64,000 nt of DNA from Roseiarcus sp963772555 (lineage in GTDB: Bacteria; Pseudomonadota; Alphaproteobacteria; Rhizobiales; Beijerinckiaceae), in assembly GCA_963772555.1 (NCBI GenBank), contig CAVYXQ010000015.1, forward strand, positions 1-64,000, read 5' to 3'. The position numbers and the translations under genes were made by a program. Below the pieces are notes generated by a model. It did no database searches and was not told the DNA's origin. It saw only the letters and a list, made by a program, of their open reading frames with translations. Below are positions 52,630-61,645 of the stretch, piece by piece; the stretch's first letter is position 1, and every line of letters begins with the position of its first letter.

Positions 52630-53649
52630 TTGCCCTTGCCGTCGCCGAGTTATCTTCGTTTGCCCGGGACACTCATCGCCTGCGTCCTCTTCGTTGGCCC
52701 CGCGACGGCGCAGGGCTTCAACTTCTTCAATCGGCAGCCGCCGCCGGCGTCGGCGCAAATGGCCCCGCCGGGCGCCATTCCGGGCGACGGCGAGACGGAC
52801 GAGGCGACGGCGATGGTGCTGCGCCTCAACCGACTCGAGGAGGAGCTCCGGCAGGCCAACGGCCGCATCGAGGAGCTCGAGAACCACGAGCGCCGGCTCG
52901 AGGAGCAGCTGCAGCGTTTCCGCCAGGACGTCGAGATGCGCCTGGGCGATCACGAGGGCGGGGCCCCGGCGCCTGCGCCTTCCGGTGAAGCGCCGGTCGC
53001 GTCAGCCCCGCTCGTCCCGCCAGTCGCCTCGGCCGAGCCGCCTGCCCAGCGGGCCAGGAAGTCCGACGCCTTCGATCCTGACGCCGTGCCGAATGCGCCC
53101 GGCGCGCCGCAGCCGCTCGGCACAACCGCGCCGAGCGCCCCGCTCGCCCGGCCGCTGCCGCCTCCTGCCGCGGCCGGGGCGCCGCTCGACCTCGGCAGAG
53201 CGCCGGCCGCCGTCGGCCCGGCGCAGACCGGCCCGCTGATCACCGGCTCCGGCGTCGCCATGCTCGATCAGCCGCGCGAGCAGTTCAACGCGGCGCTGCA
53301 GGCCTTCCAGTCCGGCCAGTACCAGCAGGCCGAGGAGGGCTTCAAGGCGTTCATGGCCGCCAATCCAAGCCACCGGCTGACCGCCGACGCCGTCTTCTTT
53401 ATCGGCGAGACCTATTTCCAGCGCTCGCGGCCGCGCGAGGCGGCCGAGCAATATCTCAAGGTGACGACCGACTATTCGAGGTCGTCCCGCGCGCCGGAAA
53501 GCATGGTCAGGCTCGGCCAGACGCTGGCGGCGCTCGGCAATGCCGAACAGGCCTGCGCCACCTTCACCGAATTCGGCAAGCGGTACCCGACCGCGACGCA
53601 GTCGGTGAAGCGCCTCGCCGAGCGCGAGATGACGAAGGACCATTGTTGA
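52630..53649 (+). CDS. cpoB: Cell division coordinator CpoB / YbgF
   Basis: CpoB is a periplasmic protein that links Tol-Pal with septal peptidoglycan synthesis. A signal peptide (LPGTLIACVLFVGPATAQGF) leads to a coiled coil (about residues 65-108: LNRLEEELRQANGRIEELEN), a Pro/Ala-rich linker (115-200), and C-terminal TPR repeats (FNAALQAFQSGQYQQAEEGF, DAVFFIGETYFQRSRPREAA). The start is TTG 52630, possibly another nearby TTG. It ends seven bases inside tilS, so the two are coupled. Confidence 0.9.
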   Translation: MPLPSPSYLRLPGTLIACVLFVGPATAQGFNFFNRQPPPASAQMAPPGAIPGDGETDEATAMVLRLNRLEEELRQANGRIEELENHERRLEEQLQRFRQDVEMRLGDHEGGAPAPAPSGEAPVASAPLVPPVASAEPPAQRARKSDAFDPDAVPNAPGAPQPLGTTAPSAPLARPLPPPAAAGAPLDLGRAPAAVGPAQTGPLITGSGVAMLDQPREQFNAALQAFQSGQYQQAEEGFKAFMAANPSHRLTADAVFFIGETYFQRSRPREAAEQYLKVTTDYSRSSRAPESMVRLGQTLAALGNAEQACATFTEFGKRYPTATQSVKRLAEREMTKDHC

Positions 53650-54653
53650 GCGCAGCGGGCGCCGATTCGCTCGACGACGCGTGCATCGATACGCTGCTCG
53701 CGCCGCTTCGCTCCCATTCCCCGCTCATCGCCGTCTCCGGCGGCCCCAACTCGACCGCGCTCCTCGTGATGGCGGCCGAATGGGCGGCGCGGGCCGGCGC
53801 CCCGCCCCCGGCGGCGGCGACCGTCGACCACGGCCTCAGATCCGGAAGCGCGGCGGAAGCCGACAGGGTCGCCGCGCTGTCGGCCCGGCTCTCCCTCCCG
53901 CACGCGACCCTGGTCTGGACCGGCGACAAGCCCTCGACCCGGCTGCAGGAGAAAGCCCGCGAAGCGCGCTACCGGCTCCTCCTCGATCATGCGCGCGCCA
54001 TCGGCGCGGATGCGCTCGTCACCGCCCATCACGCCGACGACCAGGCCGAGACCGTGCTCTTCCGGCTCCTGCGCGGGTCGGGACTGGCGGGCCTCAGCGG
54101 CATGGCGGCGACGCGCTGGCGCGACGGCATCCTTATCGTCCGGCCGCTGCTCGCCGTGCCGAAGAGCGCGCTCATCGCTTTCTGCCGGTCGCGCGGCGTC
54201 CCTTTCGTCGAGGATCCGTCGAATGCCGATCGGGCTTACGCGCGCACGCGTCTGAAGCCGCTGACGGCGGCGCTGGCGAAGGAGGGGCTCGACGCCCGGG
54301 GTTTCGCGCGCTTCGCCCGCCGCGCCGCCGAGGCCGACGAAGCGCTCGAGCGTATGGCCGCCGAGATGGAGACGCGACTGGGGCTGGAAGGACCGATCGA
54401 CGCCCACGCGCTCTTTTCCGCGCCGGTCGCGGTCGTTCAGCGGGTCGTCATGCGGCGGATCGCGCTCGCCGATAGGCAGGACGAGAGCCGGGTCGGACTC
54501 GAGAAGATCGAGTCGCTGACGAAGGCGCTCGGCGGCGCGCTCGCCGGCGGCCGGGCGCACAAAGCCAATGTCGCCGGCGCGGTCGCCCGATTGACAGCCA
54601 AGGGAAGGCTTAGCTTCGCGCCGGAGCCGCCACGGAAGGTCAAAACGCCGTAG
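53643..54653 (+). CDS. tilS: tRNA(Ile)-lysidine synthase
   Basis: TilS modifies C34 of tRNA-Ile(CAU) to lysidine and is essential in most bacteria. The PP-loop reads VSGGPNSTALLVMAA (SGGxxS with Asn for the usual Asp in SGGxDS). TVDHGLRSGSAAEADRVAA, TAHHADDQAETVLFRLLRGS and VEDPSNADRAYARTRLK are family motifs. The start is TTG 53643, overlapping cpoB. The 336-residue length fits the short alphaproteobacterial type. ftsH, its usual downstream neighbour, is not here. Confidence 0.93.
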   Translation: MLSAAGADSLDDACIDTLLAPLRSHSPLIAVSGGPNSTALLVMAAEWAARAGAPPPAAATVDHGLRSGSAAEADRVAALSARLSLPHATLVWTGDKPSTRLQEKAREARYRLLLDHARAIGADALVTAHHADDQAETVLFRLLRGSGLAGLSGMAATRWRDGILIVRPLLAVPKSALIAFCRSRGVPFVEDPSNADRAYARTRLKPLTAALAKEGLDARGFARFARRAAEADEALERMAAEMETRLGLEGPIDAHALFSAPVAVVQRVVMRRIALADRQDESRVGLEKIESLTKALGGALAGGRAHKANVAGAVARLTAKGRLSFAPEPPRKVKTP

Positions 54654-54774
54654 GGATCGAACCGGCGCCAAATGGCCAGAGCCGCAATGTCTTTTCGCTG
54701 GCCGCCCCTCGTCCCGATTGCCCGCGGCCGGCCGAGGCTCTATCCTTCCTCCGGCCGAACTGGGGAGACGAATC

Positions 54775-55224
54775 ATGCTGTGGGGGATCGATCCGCTCTT
54801 GGACGCCGATCTTTTGTACGCGCTGAGGCGCATGGGCCACGGCGACGAGATCGCCATCGTCGACGCCAATTTCCCCGCCGCTTCGACCGCGACCTCGACT
54901 GTCACGGGGTCCCCGATCCTGATGGCGAACGTTTCGTCGGCGCGCGCGGTCGGGGCCGTGCTGTCGGTCATGCCGCTCGACAGTTTCGTGCCCGATCCGG
55001 CGCTGCGCATGGAGGTCGTCGGCGATCCGGTCGCCGTGCCGCCGGTGCAGCAGGAAGTGCAGCAGGCGATCGATCGGGCGACCGGCAAACGCGTGCCCCT
55101 CGTCGGCATCGAGCGCTTCGCCTTCTACGACCGCGCCGCCGAGGCGTTCGTCATCCTGGTGACCGGCGAGCGCCGCCACTACGGCTGCTTCCTTTTGAAG
55201 AAGGGCGTCCTGCCGGAAGAGTGA
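54775..55224 (+). CDS. fucU: RbsD/FucU family sugar mutarotase
   Basis: FucU interconverts alpha and beta anomers of L-fucose; RbsD does so for ribose. The 149-residue protein has LWGIDPLLDADLLYALRRMG with HGDEIAIVDANFPAAS (catalytic His/Asp region) and RFAFYDRAAEAFVILVTGER near the end (catalytic Tyr). The order and spacing are closer to FucU than RbsD. ATG 54775 follows GGGGAGACG. No sugar transport or kinase genes are adjacent. Confidence 0.88.
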   Translation: MLWGIDPLLDADLLYALRRMGHGDEIAIVDANFPAASTATSTVTGSPILMANVSSARAVGAVLSVMPLDSFVPDPALRMEVVGDPVAVPPVQQEVQQAIDRATGKRVPLVGIERFAFYDRAAEAFVILVTGERRHYGCFLLKKGVLPEE

Positions 55225-55362
55225 GACGCGCTCGCCCTCCTTGAGGGCGGCGCTCGGCGACGACGTTCCGCCCAGTTGCGCCGACCGCGGCGCATCCTCG
55301 GAAGACGGTTGACGCGACCCCGTGCCGGCGCATTGCCGTTGGACCAGAGCAAGGATATCCGA

Positions 55363-55560
55363 ATGCGTTTTCTTATCGCTCTCATTCTGCCCTGGCTGAC
55401 GTTTTTCACCATCGGCCGTCCCCTGTCGGGCGTCGTCTGCCTCATCCTGCAAGTCACGCTGATCGGCTGGCTCCCGGCGACGATCTGGGCCGTCTACGCG
55501 CTCAGCCAGTTCAAGACCGACCAGAAAATCGAGCGCGCGTTGCGAGGAAACCCGCCCTAG
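55363..55560 (+). CDS. YqaE/Pmp3 family small membrane protein
   Basis: A 65-residue proteolipid with two hydrophobic spans: LIALILPWLTFFTIGRPLSG and VVCLILQVTLIGWLPATIWA, then VYALSQFKTDQKIE. This is the UPF0057/Pmp3 pattern, linked in plants and yeast to membrane potential and salt stress; the bacterial role is unclear. ATG 55363 is chosen because the hydrophobic span then starts immediately and AAGGAT lies at 55351. Confidence 0.85.
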   Translation: MRFLIALILPWLTFFTIGRPLSGVVCLILQVTLIGWLPATIWAVYALSQFKTDQKIERALRGNPP

Positions 55561-55598
55561 TCCCACGCCCGCGTCCGCTGCGGCGCTCAACCCGGGGA

Positions 55599-57395
55599 TC
55601 ACGCCGAGTCCGACGCCGGCCTCGCCTTGGCGGCCCGGCGATCGTCGTGGACGTAGCGGGCGCCGCGCCACCAGGACGCCGCCGCTGCGACGAGGCACGC
55701 CAGCGCCGCAAAAATGAAGGCCTCTGTCAGACCGGCGTGGAACGGGGCGGAAATCAGATGGGGAAAATAGCTATGCCCGGTCAGTTCTAGCCGGTCGGCG
55801 CTCGGAAGCCTGTCCAGCACGCCAGGGCCGAGGAGGGTTCGGATCGGATTGTAGCCGAGGAACGCCGCGAACAGGATCGAGACGGGCGGCAGCCCGCCGA
55901 TATGGCGGGCGACCGGCGCCGATACGCCGCGCTGCATCAGGCCATGCGTCAGGGTCGTCGAAAGGGCGCCGGACAGGCCGATGATCATCAGCGTGAAGAA
56001 GATGCCGATCGAGAGAACCTGCGCGGAATTCTGGAAGGTGGAATTCATGCCTCCCCCCGCGCCGCGATCGCGCGCGGGAAGGCTGTTCATGATCGCCGCC
56101 CGGTTGGGTGCAGCGAAGGCGCCCATGGAAAGCCCGTTGAGCAGCAGGATCGCGGCGAAGGTCGGATAGTGGAAGTCGATCGGAAGCGCCATCAGCAGGA
56201 CGAAGCTGATGGCGGAGCCGATCATCCCGCCGGTGGCGAAGACGCGCGAGCCCAGCCGATCGGAGAGGTAGCCCGAGAGCGGTCCGGCGAGCAGGAAGCC
56301 GAAGGTCAGGGGAAGCATGAAAATGCCTGCCCAGAGCGGCGTCTCTTCAAAGGAGTAGCCGTGCAGGGGCAGCCAGATCCCCTGCAGCCAGATGATGAGC
56401 ATGAACATCAGGCCGCCGCGCGCGACCGCCGACAGAAAGGTCGATAGCGTGCCGAAAGCGAACGCCTTGATCTTGAACAGCCGTAGACGGAACATCGCGT
56501 CCGCCTGGCGGCTCTCGATGACGAGGAACGCGACCAGCGACGCGGCGCCCGATGCGAGCAGGGCAAGGACCGGCGCGCTTGTCCAGCCGGTCGGATGGCC
56601 GCCGGCCGGCTGGATGCCGGAGGTGATCCCGACCATCAGGAGGACGAGCCCGGCAGCGAACGTCAGGTTGCCGGCCCAGTCGATCCTGGCGCGATGACGC
56701 TCCCCGAGCTCCTTCAGCTTCAGGTACGACCAGATCGTCCCGAAGAGCCCGAACGGCACGGAGACCAGGAAGACCAGCCGCCAATCGATCGGCCCCAGCA
56801 CGCCGCCGAGCACGAGGCCGATGAACGATCCGCTGATGCCGGCGATGTTGTTGACGCCGAGGGCGAGACCCCGCTGGTCCGGAGGGAAGGCGTCCGTCAG
56901 GATGGCGGCGGAATTGGCGATCAGGAACGCTGCGCCGACGCCCTGCACGATCCGGCCGACGATCAGCCAGTCCGCGCCGATCGGTCCGGTGAACGGATCG
57001 ACGGTCAGCGCCAGCGACGCCGCGGTGTAGACGACAAACCCGAGGTTGTACATCTTCACCCGGCCGAACATGTCGCCGAGCCGGCCGAGACTGACGACCA
57101 GCACACTGCTGACGATCAGGAAGCCGAGGATCATCCAGAGAAGATAGAACGTGTTGCCCGGCGCAAGCGGATTCAAGCCGATGCCGCGAAAGATGTCGGG
57201 CATCGCGATCAGCATGATCGACGAGTCGATCGTCGCCAGCACGACGCCGACCGTGGTGTTGGACAGCGCCAGCCACTTGTAGCGCGGCGAGACCTCGGGC
57301 CGACAATGGGGCGAGCGGCGGGGGGAAGGCGAGGGCGCCGGCGCCGGGGTCGCGACGTCGGCCGATGGTTGATGCGAATCGAAGCGGTCGTTCAT
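55599..57395 (-). CDS. MFS exporter, DHA2 type
   Basis: A 598-residue MFS transporter with about 14 spans. The N-terminal 40 residues are Pro/Ser-rich and cytoplasmic. Helix 1 has VVLATIDSSIMLIAMPDIF, motif A is LGRLGDMFGRVKMYN, and motif C-like RIVQGVGAAFLIANSAAIL follows. The extra-long loops and length of nearly 600 residues set it apart from the exporter at 39487. The C-terminal half includes AAPNRAAIMNSLPARDRG, typical of DHA2. The substrate is unknown. Confidence 0.88.
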   Translation of the reverse strand: MNDRFDSHQPSADVATPAPAPSPSPRRSPHCRPEVSPRYKWLALSNTTVGVVLATIDSSIMLIAMPDIFRGIGLNPLAPGNTFYLLWMILGFLIVSSVLVVSLGRLGDMFGRVKMYNLGFVVYTAASLALTVDPFTGPIGADWLIVGRIVQGVGAAFLIANSAAILTDAFPPDQRGLALGVNNIAGISGSFIGLVLGGVLGPIDWRLVFLVSVPFGLFGTIWSYLKLKELGERHRARIDWAGNLTFAAGLVLLMVGITSGIQPAGGHPTGWTSAPVLALLASGAASLVAFLVIESRQADAMFRLRLFKIKAFAFGTLSTFLSAVARGGLMFMLIIWLQGIWLPLHGYSFEETPLWAGIFMLPLTFGFLLAGPLSGYLSDRLGSRVFATGGMIGSAISFVLLMALPIDFHYPTFAAILLLNGLSMGAFAAPNRAAIMNSLPARDRGAGGGMNSTFQNSAQVLSIGIFFTLMIIGLSGALSTTLTHGLMQRGVSAPVARHIGGLPPVSILFAAFLGYNPIRTLLGPGVLDRLPSADRLELTGHSYFPHLISAPFHAGLTEAFIFAALACLVAAAASWWRGARYVHDDRRAAKARPASDSA

Positions 57396-57747
57396 CTTTC
57401 CGATCGTACATGCCTGTTTGAGCGGCGCTGCCTCTCAGCCCGAGCCGCAGCGAAGCGCCCGAAGCCGCGCTATTTGGGCGCCCCCTTGGACCCAGCTCGC
57501 CGATCCGCAAGGCCCCATCGCCGCGATAAAGGGCAGCCCCGCGACCACCCGATCGCTCATCCATGCCGATGACCCGGATATGGGAAGAAAGCAGCCGATC
57601 GCCACGCCGACATGCTGTCAAACGCTGTGGCGGCGCGATCGGGCGCCATCACGACTTCGAGAGGCCAGACAGAGAGCCACGGGGGCGACCGAAGGGCGTG
57701 CCGATGGGAGCGGCGCTAAACGCGTCTATGCGCGAGAGGAGACGGGA

Positions 57748-57879
57748 AAGCGCGCTCAAATCGATGTCGCAATGTTCGACCGCGCTTTCGACTTTCTTGA
57801 GCAGGCGCTCATCGAGTACGTGGCGAAAGCCAAAGTCCAGCAGCGGATCGGGAAAGATATCCGATCGTGCCGCCCTTGA
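57748..57879 (+). pseudogene. Possible remnant of a hypothetical-protein gene (HEPN-like opening)
   Basis: The stretch QIDVAMFDRAFDFLEQALIE resembles the start of a family of hypothetical HEPN-like proteins, but similarity stops within about 30 codons and no downstream domain is seen in any frame. It lies in the repeat-rich 57.4-58.2 kb gap. I list it as a weak gene-remnant candidate. Confidence 0.2.
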
Positions 57880-57995
57880 TGCATTCGAGGTGGAGGATGG
57901 TCATTTCGTCATCGCCGCCGGTGACGACCTGTTCCGATTCAATGGTCGACCGCAGGGCGGCGAAGCCGGCTCTCACCTCCTCCTCCGTCGCGCTC

Positions 57996-58181
57996 TTCTC
58001 CCTGTTCGGCATTTCCCTGTTCTGCGGCCGAACAGGGAAATTGATTTCCCTGTTCGATCTTTCCCTTCGGCGCGAGCAAATCCGCCCAAGGGCATGAAAT
58101 ACCATGGATTCGTGCAATCGCTGGAGGAGCGGCGGGCGCCATTTTGCGTTTGGCAGGGAATAACAGGGAATAACAGGCGGA
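57996..58181. repeat. CAGGGAA/TTCCCTG repeat cluster
   Basis: Four TTCCCTGTTC-type units lie at about 57997, 58013, 58030 (inverted) and 58046. The second and third form a perfect palindrome, TTTCCCTGTTC-tgcggcc-GAACAGGGAAA (58012-58040). Two direct CAGGGAATAA units follow at 58156-58175. Repeats of AACAGGGAATAACAGGGAA are known in Bradyrhizobium and relatives near islands. The cluster ends 32 bp from glyS. Confidence 0.7.
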
Positions 58182-58212
58182 ACGCCTTGTCTCCGGAGCG
58201 CCCGGTCGGGGC

Positions 58213-60483
58213 TCAGGTCACCCGGGAAAAGTCGGCGACCGCGTGCACCGCTTCGCGCAGCTCGTTGAGCAGGCGGAGGCGATTGAGGCGCAGCGCCGGG
58301 TCGTCGGCGTTGACGGTGACATAGAGGAAGAAAGCGTCGACCGGGGCGCGCAGCGCCGCCAGCGCGCGCATCGCGCCTTCGAAGTCCTCGCGCGCCGCGC
58401 GTTCCCGCGCCGCCGCGCCCGCCGCCGCCAGCACGTCCGCCAGGTTCTTCTCCGCCGGCAGGACGAGCTTGGCCGGGTCGTGCGGGGCCGAAAAGGCGCC
58501 GGCGCCGTCCTTCTTCTCCTCGGCGCGCAGGATGTTGGCGGCGCGGCGGTAGCCGGCGAGCAGGTTCCTGCCGTCGTCCGTGTCGAGGAGACGCCCGAGC
58601 GAATCGACCCGCCAGACGATCGTCATGAGGTCGTCCTGGCCGGGCAGGGCGAAGACCGCGTCGATCAGGTCGTGCCGCGCCCCCTTGTCGCGCAGATAGA
58701 CCTTGAGCCGGTCGGCGAAGAAGGCGAGGAGGCTCACCGTCGTCTCGCGCAGCCGCTCGTCGTCGGGAATCTGAGCCCGCCGCGCGGCGCGCGAAACGGC
58801 GCCGACCATCGCCGCGAGCTCCGGGCCCTTCGGGAAGCCACGCCGTTCGAGCGACTGGACGAGCGCTCCGGCTTCGTCCTCGCGGGCGAATTCGACGTCG
58901 AGCAGCGCGCCCCAGATCGCGGCGCTGAGCGGCCCGGTCAGCGGCAGCCTGAGGCCGTTCTCGAGCACGATGCGGATGACGCCGAGCGCCGCGCGCCTCA
59001 GCGCGAACGGATCCTTGCTGCCGGTCGGCTTCTCGTCGATCGCCCAGAAGGAGCCCAGCGTATCGAGCTTATCGGCGAGAGCGACGGCGAGCGATACGGG
59101 GGCGGTTGGAATGCGGTCGTTCGGACCTTGCGGCTTATAGTGCTCTTCGATCGCCTCGGCGACGCCCGGATCCTCGCCTTGCGCGGCGGCGTAATAGCGA
59201 CCCATCAGTCCCTGCAGTTCGGGGAACTCGCCGACCATCTCGGTCACGAGATCGGCCTTGGCGAGGCGCCCGGCGCGCGCCGCAAGCTCGACATCCGCGC
59301 CGACCCGGGGAGCGATCTCGCGCGCGAGGGTCTCGATCCGCTCGATCCGCTCAGCCTGCGTGCCGAGCTTCTCGTGGAAGACGATGCCGAGCGCCTCCAG
59401 TTTGGCGAGGCGCTGGTCGAGCGGCTTCTGCGCCTTGTCGCGGTAGTCGGGCAGGGCGGCGAGATCGGTCTGCCAGAAATGGCGGGCGTCGGCCAGTCGG
59501 GCGCGCACCACGCGCGCGTTGCCGGCGGCGATGGCCTCGCCGCCGTCGCTGGCGACGAGGTTGGCGACGAGCACGAAGCGGTTGGCGAGATTTCCGGCCG
59601 CGTCCTTGAGGACGAAGCATTTCTGGTTGGCGCGGATCGTCGCGCGGATGACCTCGGGCGGAAGGTCGAGGAAGGCCGGCTCGAATTCGCCCATGAGCAC
59701 GACCGGCCATTCGACGAGCCCCGCGACCTCCTCGACGAGGCCCGCGTCCTCGACGAGCTCGAGCCCCTGGGCGAAGGCGAGGCTCCGGGCGTCGGCCGAA
59801 ATGATCGCCTTGCGGCGGTCGGCGTCGAGCACGACTTTGGCCCTGAGGAGCGCATCGGCATAGTCCTCGTAGCGGCGCACCGCGATCGGTTCCGGCGCCA
59901 TGAAGCGGTGGCCGCAGGTGGTATTGCCGGCGGTAAGGCCGTCGACCGTGAAGGGCACGGTTTCCGAGACGTCGTGCGGGATGGCGAGGGTGCAGAGGAT
60001 GCCGCGCAACGGACGCACCCAGCGGAGCGCGTCGGGCCTCGCCGAGGCCGAGCCCCAGCGCATCGACTTTGGCCACGGGAACGACCGGATGACGGTCGGG
60101 ATGATCTCGGCCAGCGCGTCGGCGGTCGGCCGGCCGGGCTTCTGGATCGCCGCGACGTAAAACTCGCCCTTCTTCGGGTCCCTCTCGATCGACGCGTCCT
60201 CGATACGCTCCAAGCCGGCGCTCTTTAGGAAGCCCTGGATCGCCGCCTCGGGCGCGCCGACGCGCGGGCCCTTGCGCACTTCGCGCAGGTTCGGCTGCGC
60301 CGCCGGCAGCCCGACCACGTGCAGCGTCAACCGGCGCGGCGTGACGAAGGCCTGCGCGCCCTCGTAGAGGAGGTTGCGCTCGACGAGCGCGTTGGTCACG
60401 AGGCGCTTGAGGTCGTCAGCCGCCTGCCGCTGCATGCGCGCGGGGATTTCTTCGCTGAAGAGTTCGAGGAGCAGGTCGGGCAT
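58213..60483 (-). CDS. glyS: Glycyl-tRNA synthetase beta subunit
   Basis: GlyS is the tRNA-binding/HD-type beta chain of the alpha2beta2 enzyme. The 756-residue protein begins PDLLLELFSEEIPARMQRQA and contains TAGNTTCGHRFMAPEPI, RANQKCFVLKDAAGNLANRF, and ALADKLDTLGSFWAI with GSKDPFALRRAALGVIRIVL. The C-terminal domain (DAFFLYVTVNADDPALRLNR) is the anticodon-binding-like region. ATG 60483 is chosen; longer frames run into glyQ. It lies 76 bp after glyQ in the same operon. Confidence 0.96.
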   Translation of the reverse strand: MPDLLLELFSEEIPARMQRQAADDLKRLVTNALVERNLLYEGAQAFVTPRRLTLHVVGLPAAQPNLREVRKGPRVGAPEAAIQGFLKSAGLERIEDASIERDPKKGEFYVAAIQKPGRPTADALAEIIPTVIRSFPWPKSMRWGSASARPDALRWVRPLRGILCTLAIPHDVSETVPFTVDGLTAGNTTCGHRFMAPEPIAVRRYEDYADALLRAKVVLDADRRKAIISADARSLAFAQGLELVEDAGLVEEVAGLVEWPVVLMGEFEPAFLDLPPEVIRATIRANQKCFVLKDAAGNLANRFVLVANLVASDGGEAIAAGNARVVRARLADARHFWQTDLAALPDYRDKAQKPLDQRLAKLEALGIVFHEKLGTQAERIERIETLAREIAPRVGADVELAARAGRLAKADLVTEMVGEFPELQGLMGRYYAAAQGEDPGVAEAIEEHYKPQGPNDRIPTAPVSLAVALADKLDTLGSFWAIDEKPTGSKDPFALRRAALGVIRIVLENGLRLPLTGPLSAAIWGALLDVEFAREDEAGALVQSLERRGFPKGPELAAMVGAVSRAARRAQIPDDERLRETTVSLLAFFADRLKVYLRDKGARHDLIDAVFALPGQDDLMTIVWRVDSLGRLLDTDDGRNLLAGYRRAANILRAEEKKDGAGAFSAPHDPAKLVLPAEKNLADVLAAAGAAARERAAREDFEGAMRALAALRAPVDAFFLYVTVNADDPALRLNRLRLLNELREAVHAVADFSRVT

Positions 60484-60559
60484 CAGGAAAGGCCCGAACG
60501 ATGGCGGAAGTCGAAAACGAAGGCGGGCAAATAGGCCCTCACTCTGCGCGTGGCGAGGG

Positions 60560-61486
60560 TCACGAGGCTCCGCCTCCCGCCGTCTTGAGCCAGGCGGCGC
60601 CGCAGGCCCTGGCGAGCTCGCGGACGCGCAGAATGTAGCTCTGGCGCTCGGTGACCGAGATGACCCCGCGCGCATCGAGTAGGTTGAAGGCGTGGCTCGC
60701 CTTGATGCACTGGTCGTAGGCCGGGAGCGCCATCAGCTGGCGGTCGCCGGAAGCGCCGCGTTCGAGCAGCGAGCGGCATTCGGCCTCCGCGTCCCTGAAG
60801 TGCTGGAAGAGGATCGTCGTGTCGGCGTGCTCGAAATTGAAGCGGGAGTACTCCTCTTCCGCCTGCAGGAAAACGTCGCCATAGGTGATGCGCTCCTCGC
60901 CGGCGCGGCCGTTGAAATTGATGTCGTAGACGCTGTCGACCCCTTGCACGTACATCGCCAGCCGCTCGAGGCCGTAGGTGAGCTCGCCGGAAACCGGCGC
61001 GCACTCGAAGCCGGCGACCTGCTGAAAGTAGGTGAACTGCGACACCTCCATGCCGTCGCACCAGCATTCCCAGCCGAGCCCCCATGCGCCGAGCGTCGGG
61101 CTCTCCCAGTCGTCCTCGACGAAGCGCACGTCGTGCAGCGCCATGTCGACGCCGATCGCCTTCAGCGAATCAAGGTAGAGCTGCTGCAGGTTTTCCGGCG
61201 AGGGCTTCAGGATCACCTGGTACTGGTAATAGTGCTGAAGCCGGTTCGGGTTCTCGCCGTAACGGCCGTCCTTCGGCCGGCGCGACGGCTGCACATAGGC
61301 GGCCCTCCACGGCTTCTGGCCGAGCGAGCGCAGGGTCGTAGCTGGATGGAAAGTGCCGGCGCCGACCTCCATGTCGTAAGGCTGCAAGATGACGCAGCCC
61401 TGCCGCGACCAGAACGTCTCGAGCGTCAGTATCAGGCCCTGGAACGATCTCCTCGGGTCGAGCGAAGGGTCTGCGGCGGGCGGCAT
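60560..61486 (-). CDS. glyQ: Glycyl-tRNA synthetase alpha subunit
   Basis: GlyQ carries the class II active site. The 308-residue protein has FQGLILTLETFWSRQGCVIL, PYDMEVGAGTFHPAT, AAYVQPSRRPKDGRYGENPN (motif 2 region) and ELTYGLERLAMYVQGVDSVY (motif 3 region). It is complete and starts at ATG 61486. It is transcribed with glyS and is divergent from rph by 159 bp. Confidence 0.97.
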   Translation of the reverse strand: MPPAADPSLDPRRSFQGLILTLETFWSRQGCVILQPYDMEVGAGTFHPATTLRSLGQKPWRAAYVQPSRRPKDGRYGENPNRLQHYYQYQVILKPSPENLQQLYLDSLKAIGVDMALHDVRFVEDDWESPTLGAWGLGWECWCDGMEVSQFTYFQQVAGFECAPVSGELTYGLERLAMYVQGVDSVYDINFNGRAGEERITYGDVFLQAEEEYSRFNFEHADTTILFQHFRDAEAECRSLLERGASGDRQLMALPAYDQCIKASHAFNLLDARGVISVTERQSYILRVRELARACGAAWLKTAGGGAS

Positions 61487-61645
61487 TTGTCTATCATGAA
61501 CTCGGGATTTTGGGCGCCGCGACCCTAGTGACGCGGGTCTCTGCGGTCAACGACGCAAATCCACGCGCCGGACCGGCCTGCGCCTCCGGTTTGCCACGCT
61601 TCGCGTCCGCCGCTAAAGCGGAGGCTTCAAGGGGAGGCCTGAACG

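Larger units (their letters stand above)
57396..58212. other. Gene-poor 0.8-kb gap with remnants and repeats
   Basis: No convincing intact gene between the MFS exporter and glyS. It holds a weak gene remnant near 57750 and the CAGGGAA repeat cluster from 57996. The open frame on the minus strand 57809-58117 is largely encoded by that repeat and is not supported. Confidence 0.5.

Noticed and set aside
57809..58117. Minus-strand open frame of 102 codons before glyS
   Set aside because: Its first half is encoded by the CAGGGAA repeat cluster and no family or ribosome site supports it.
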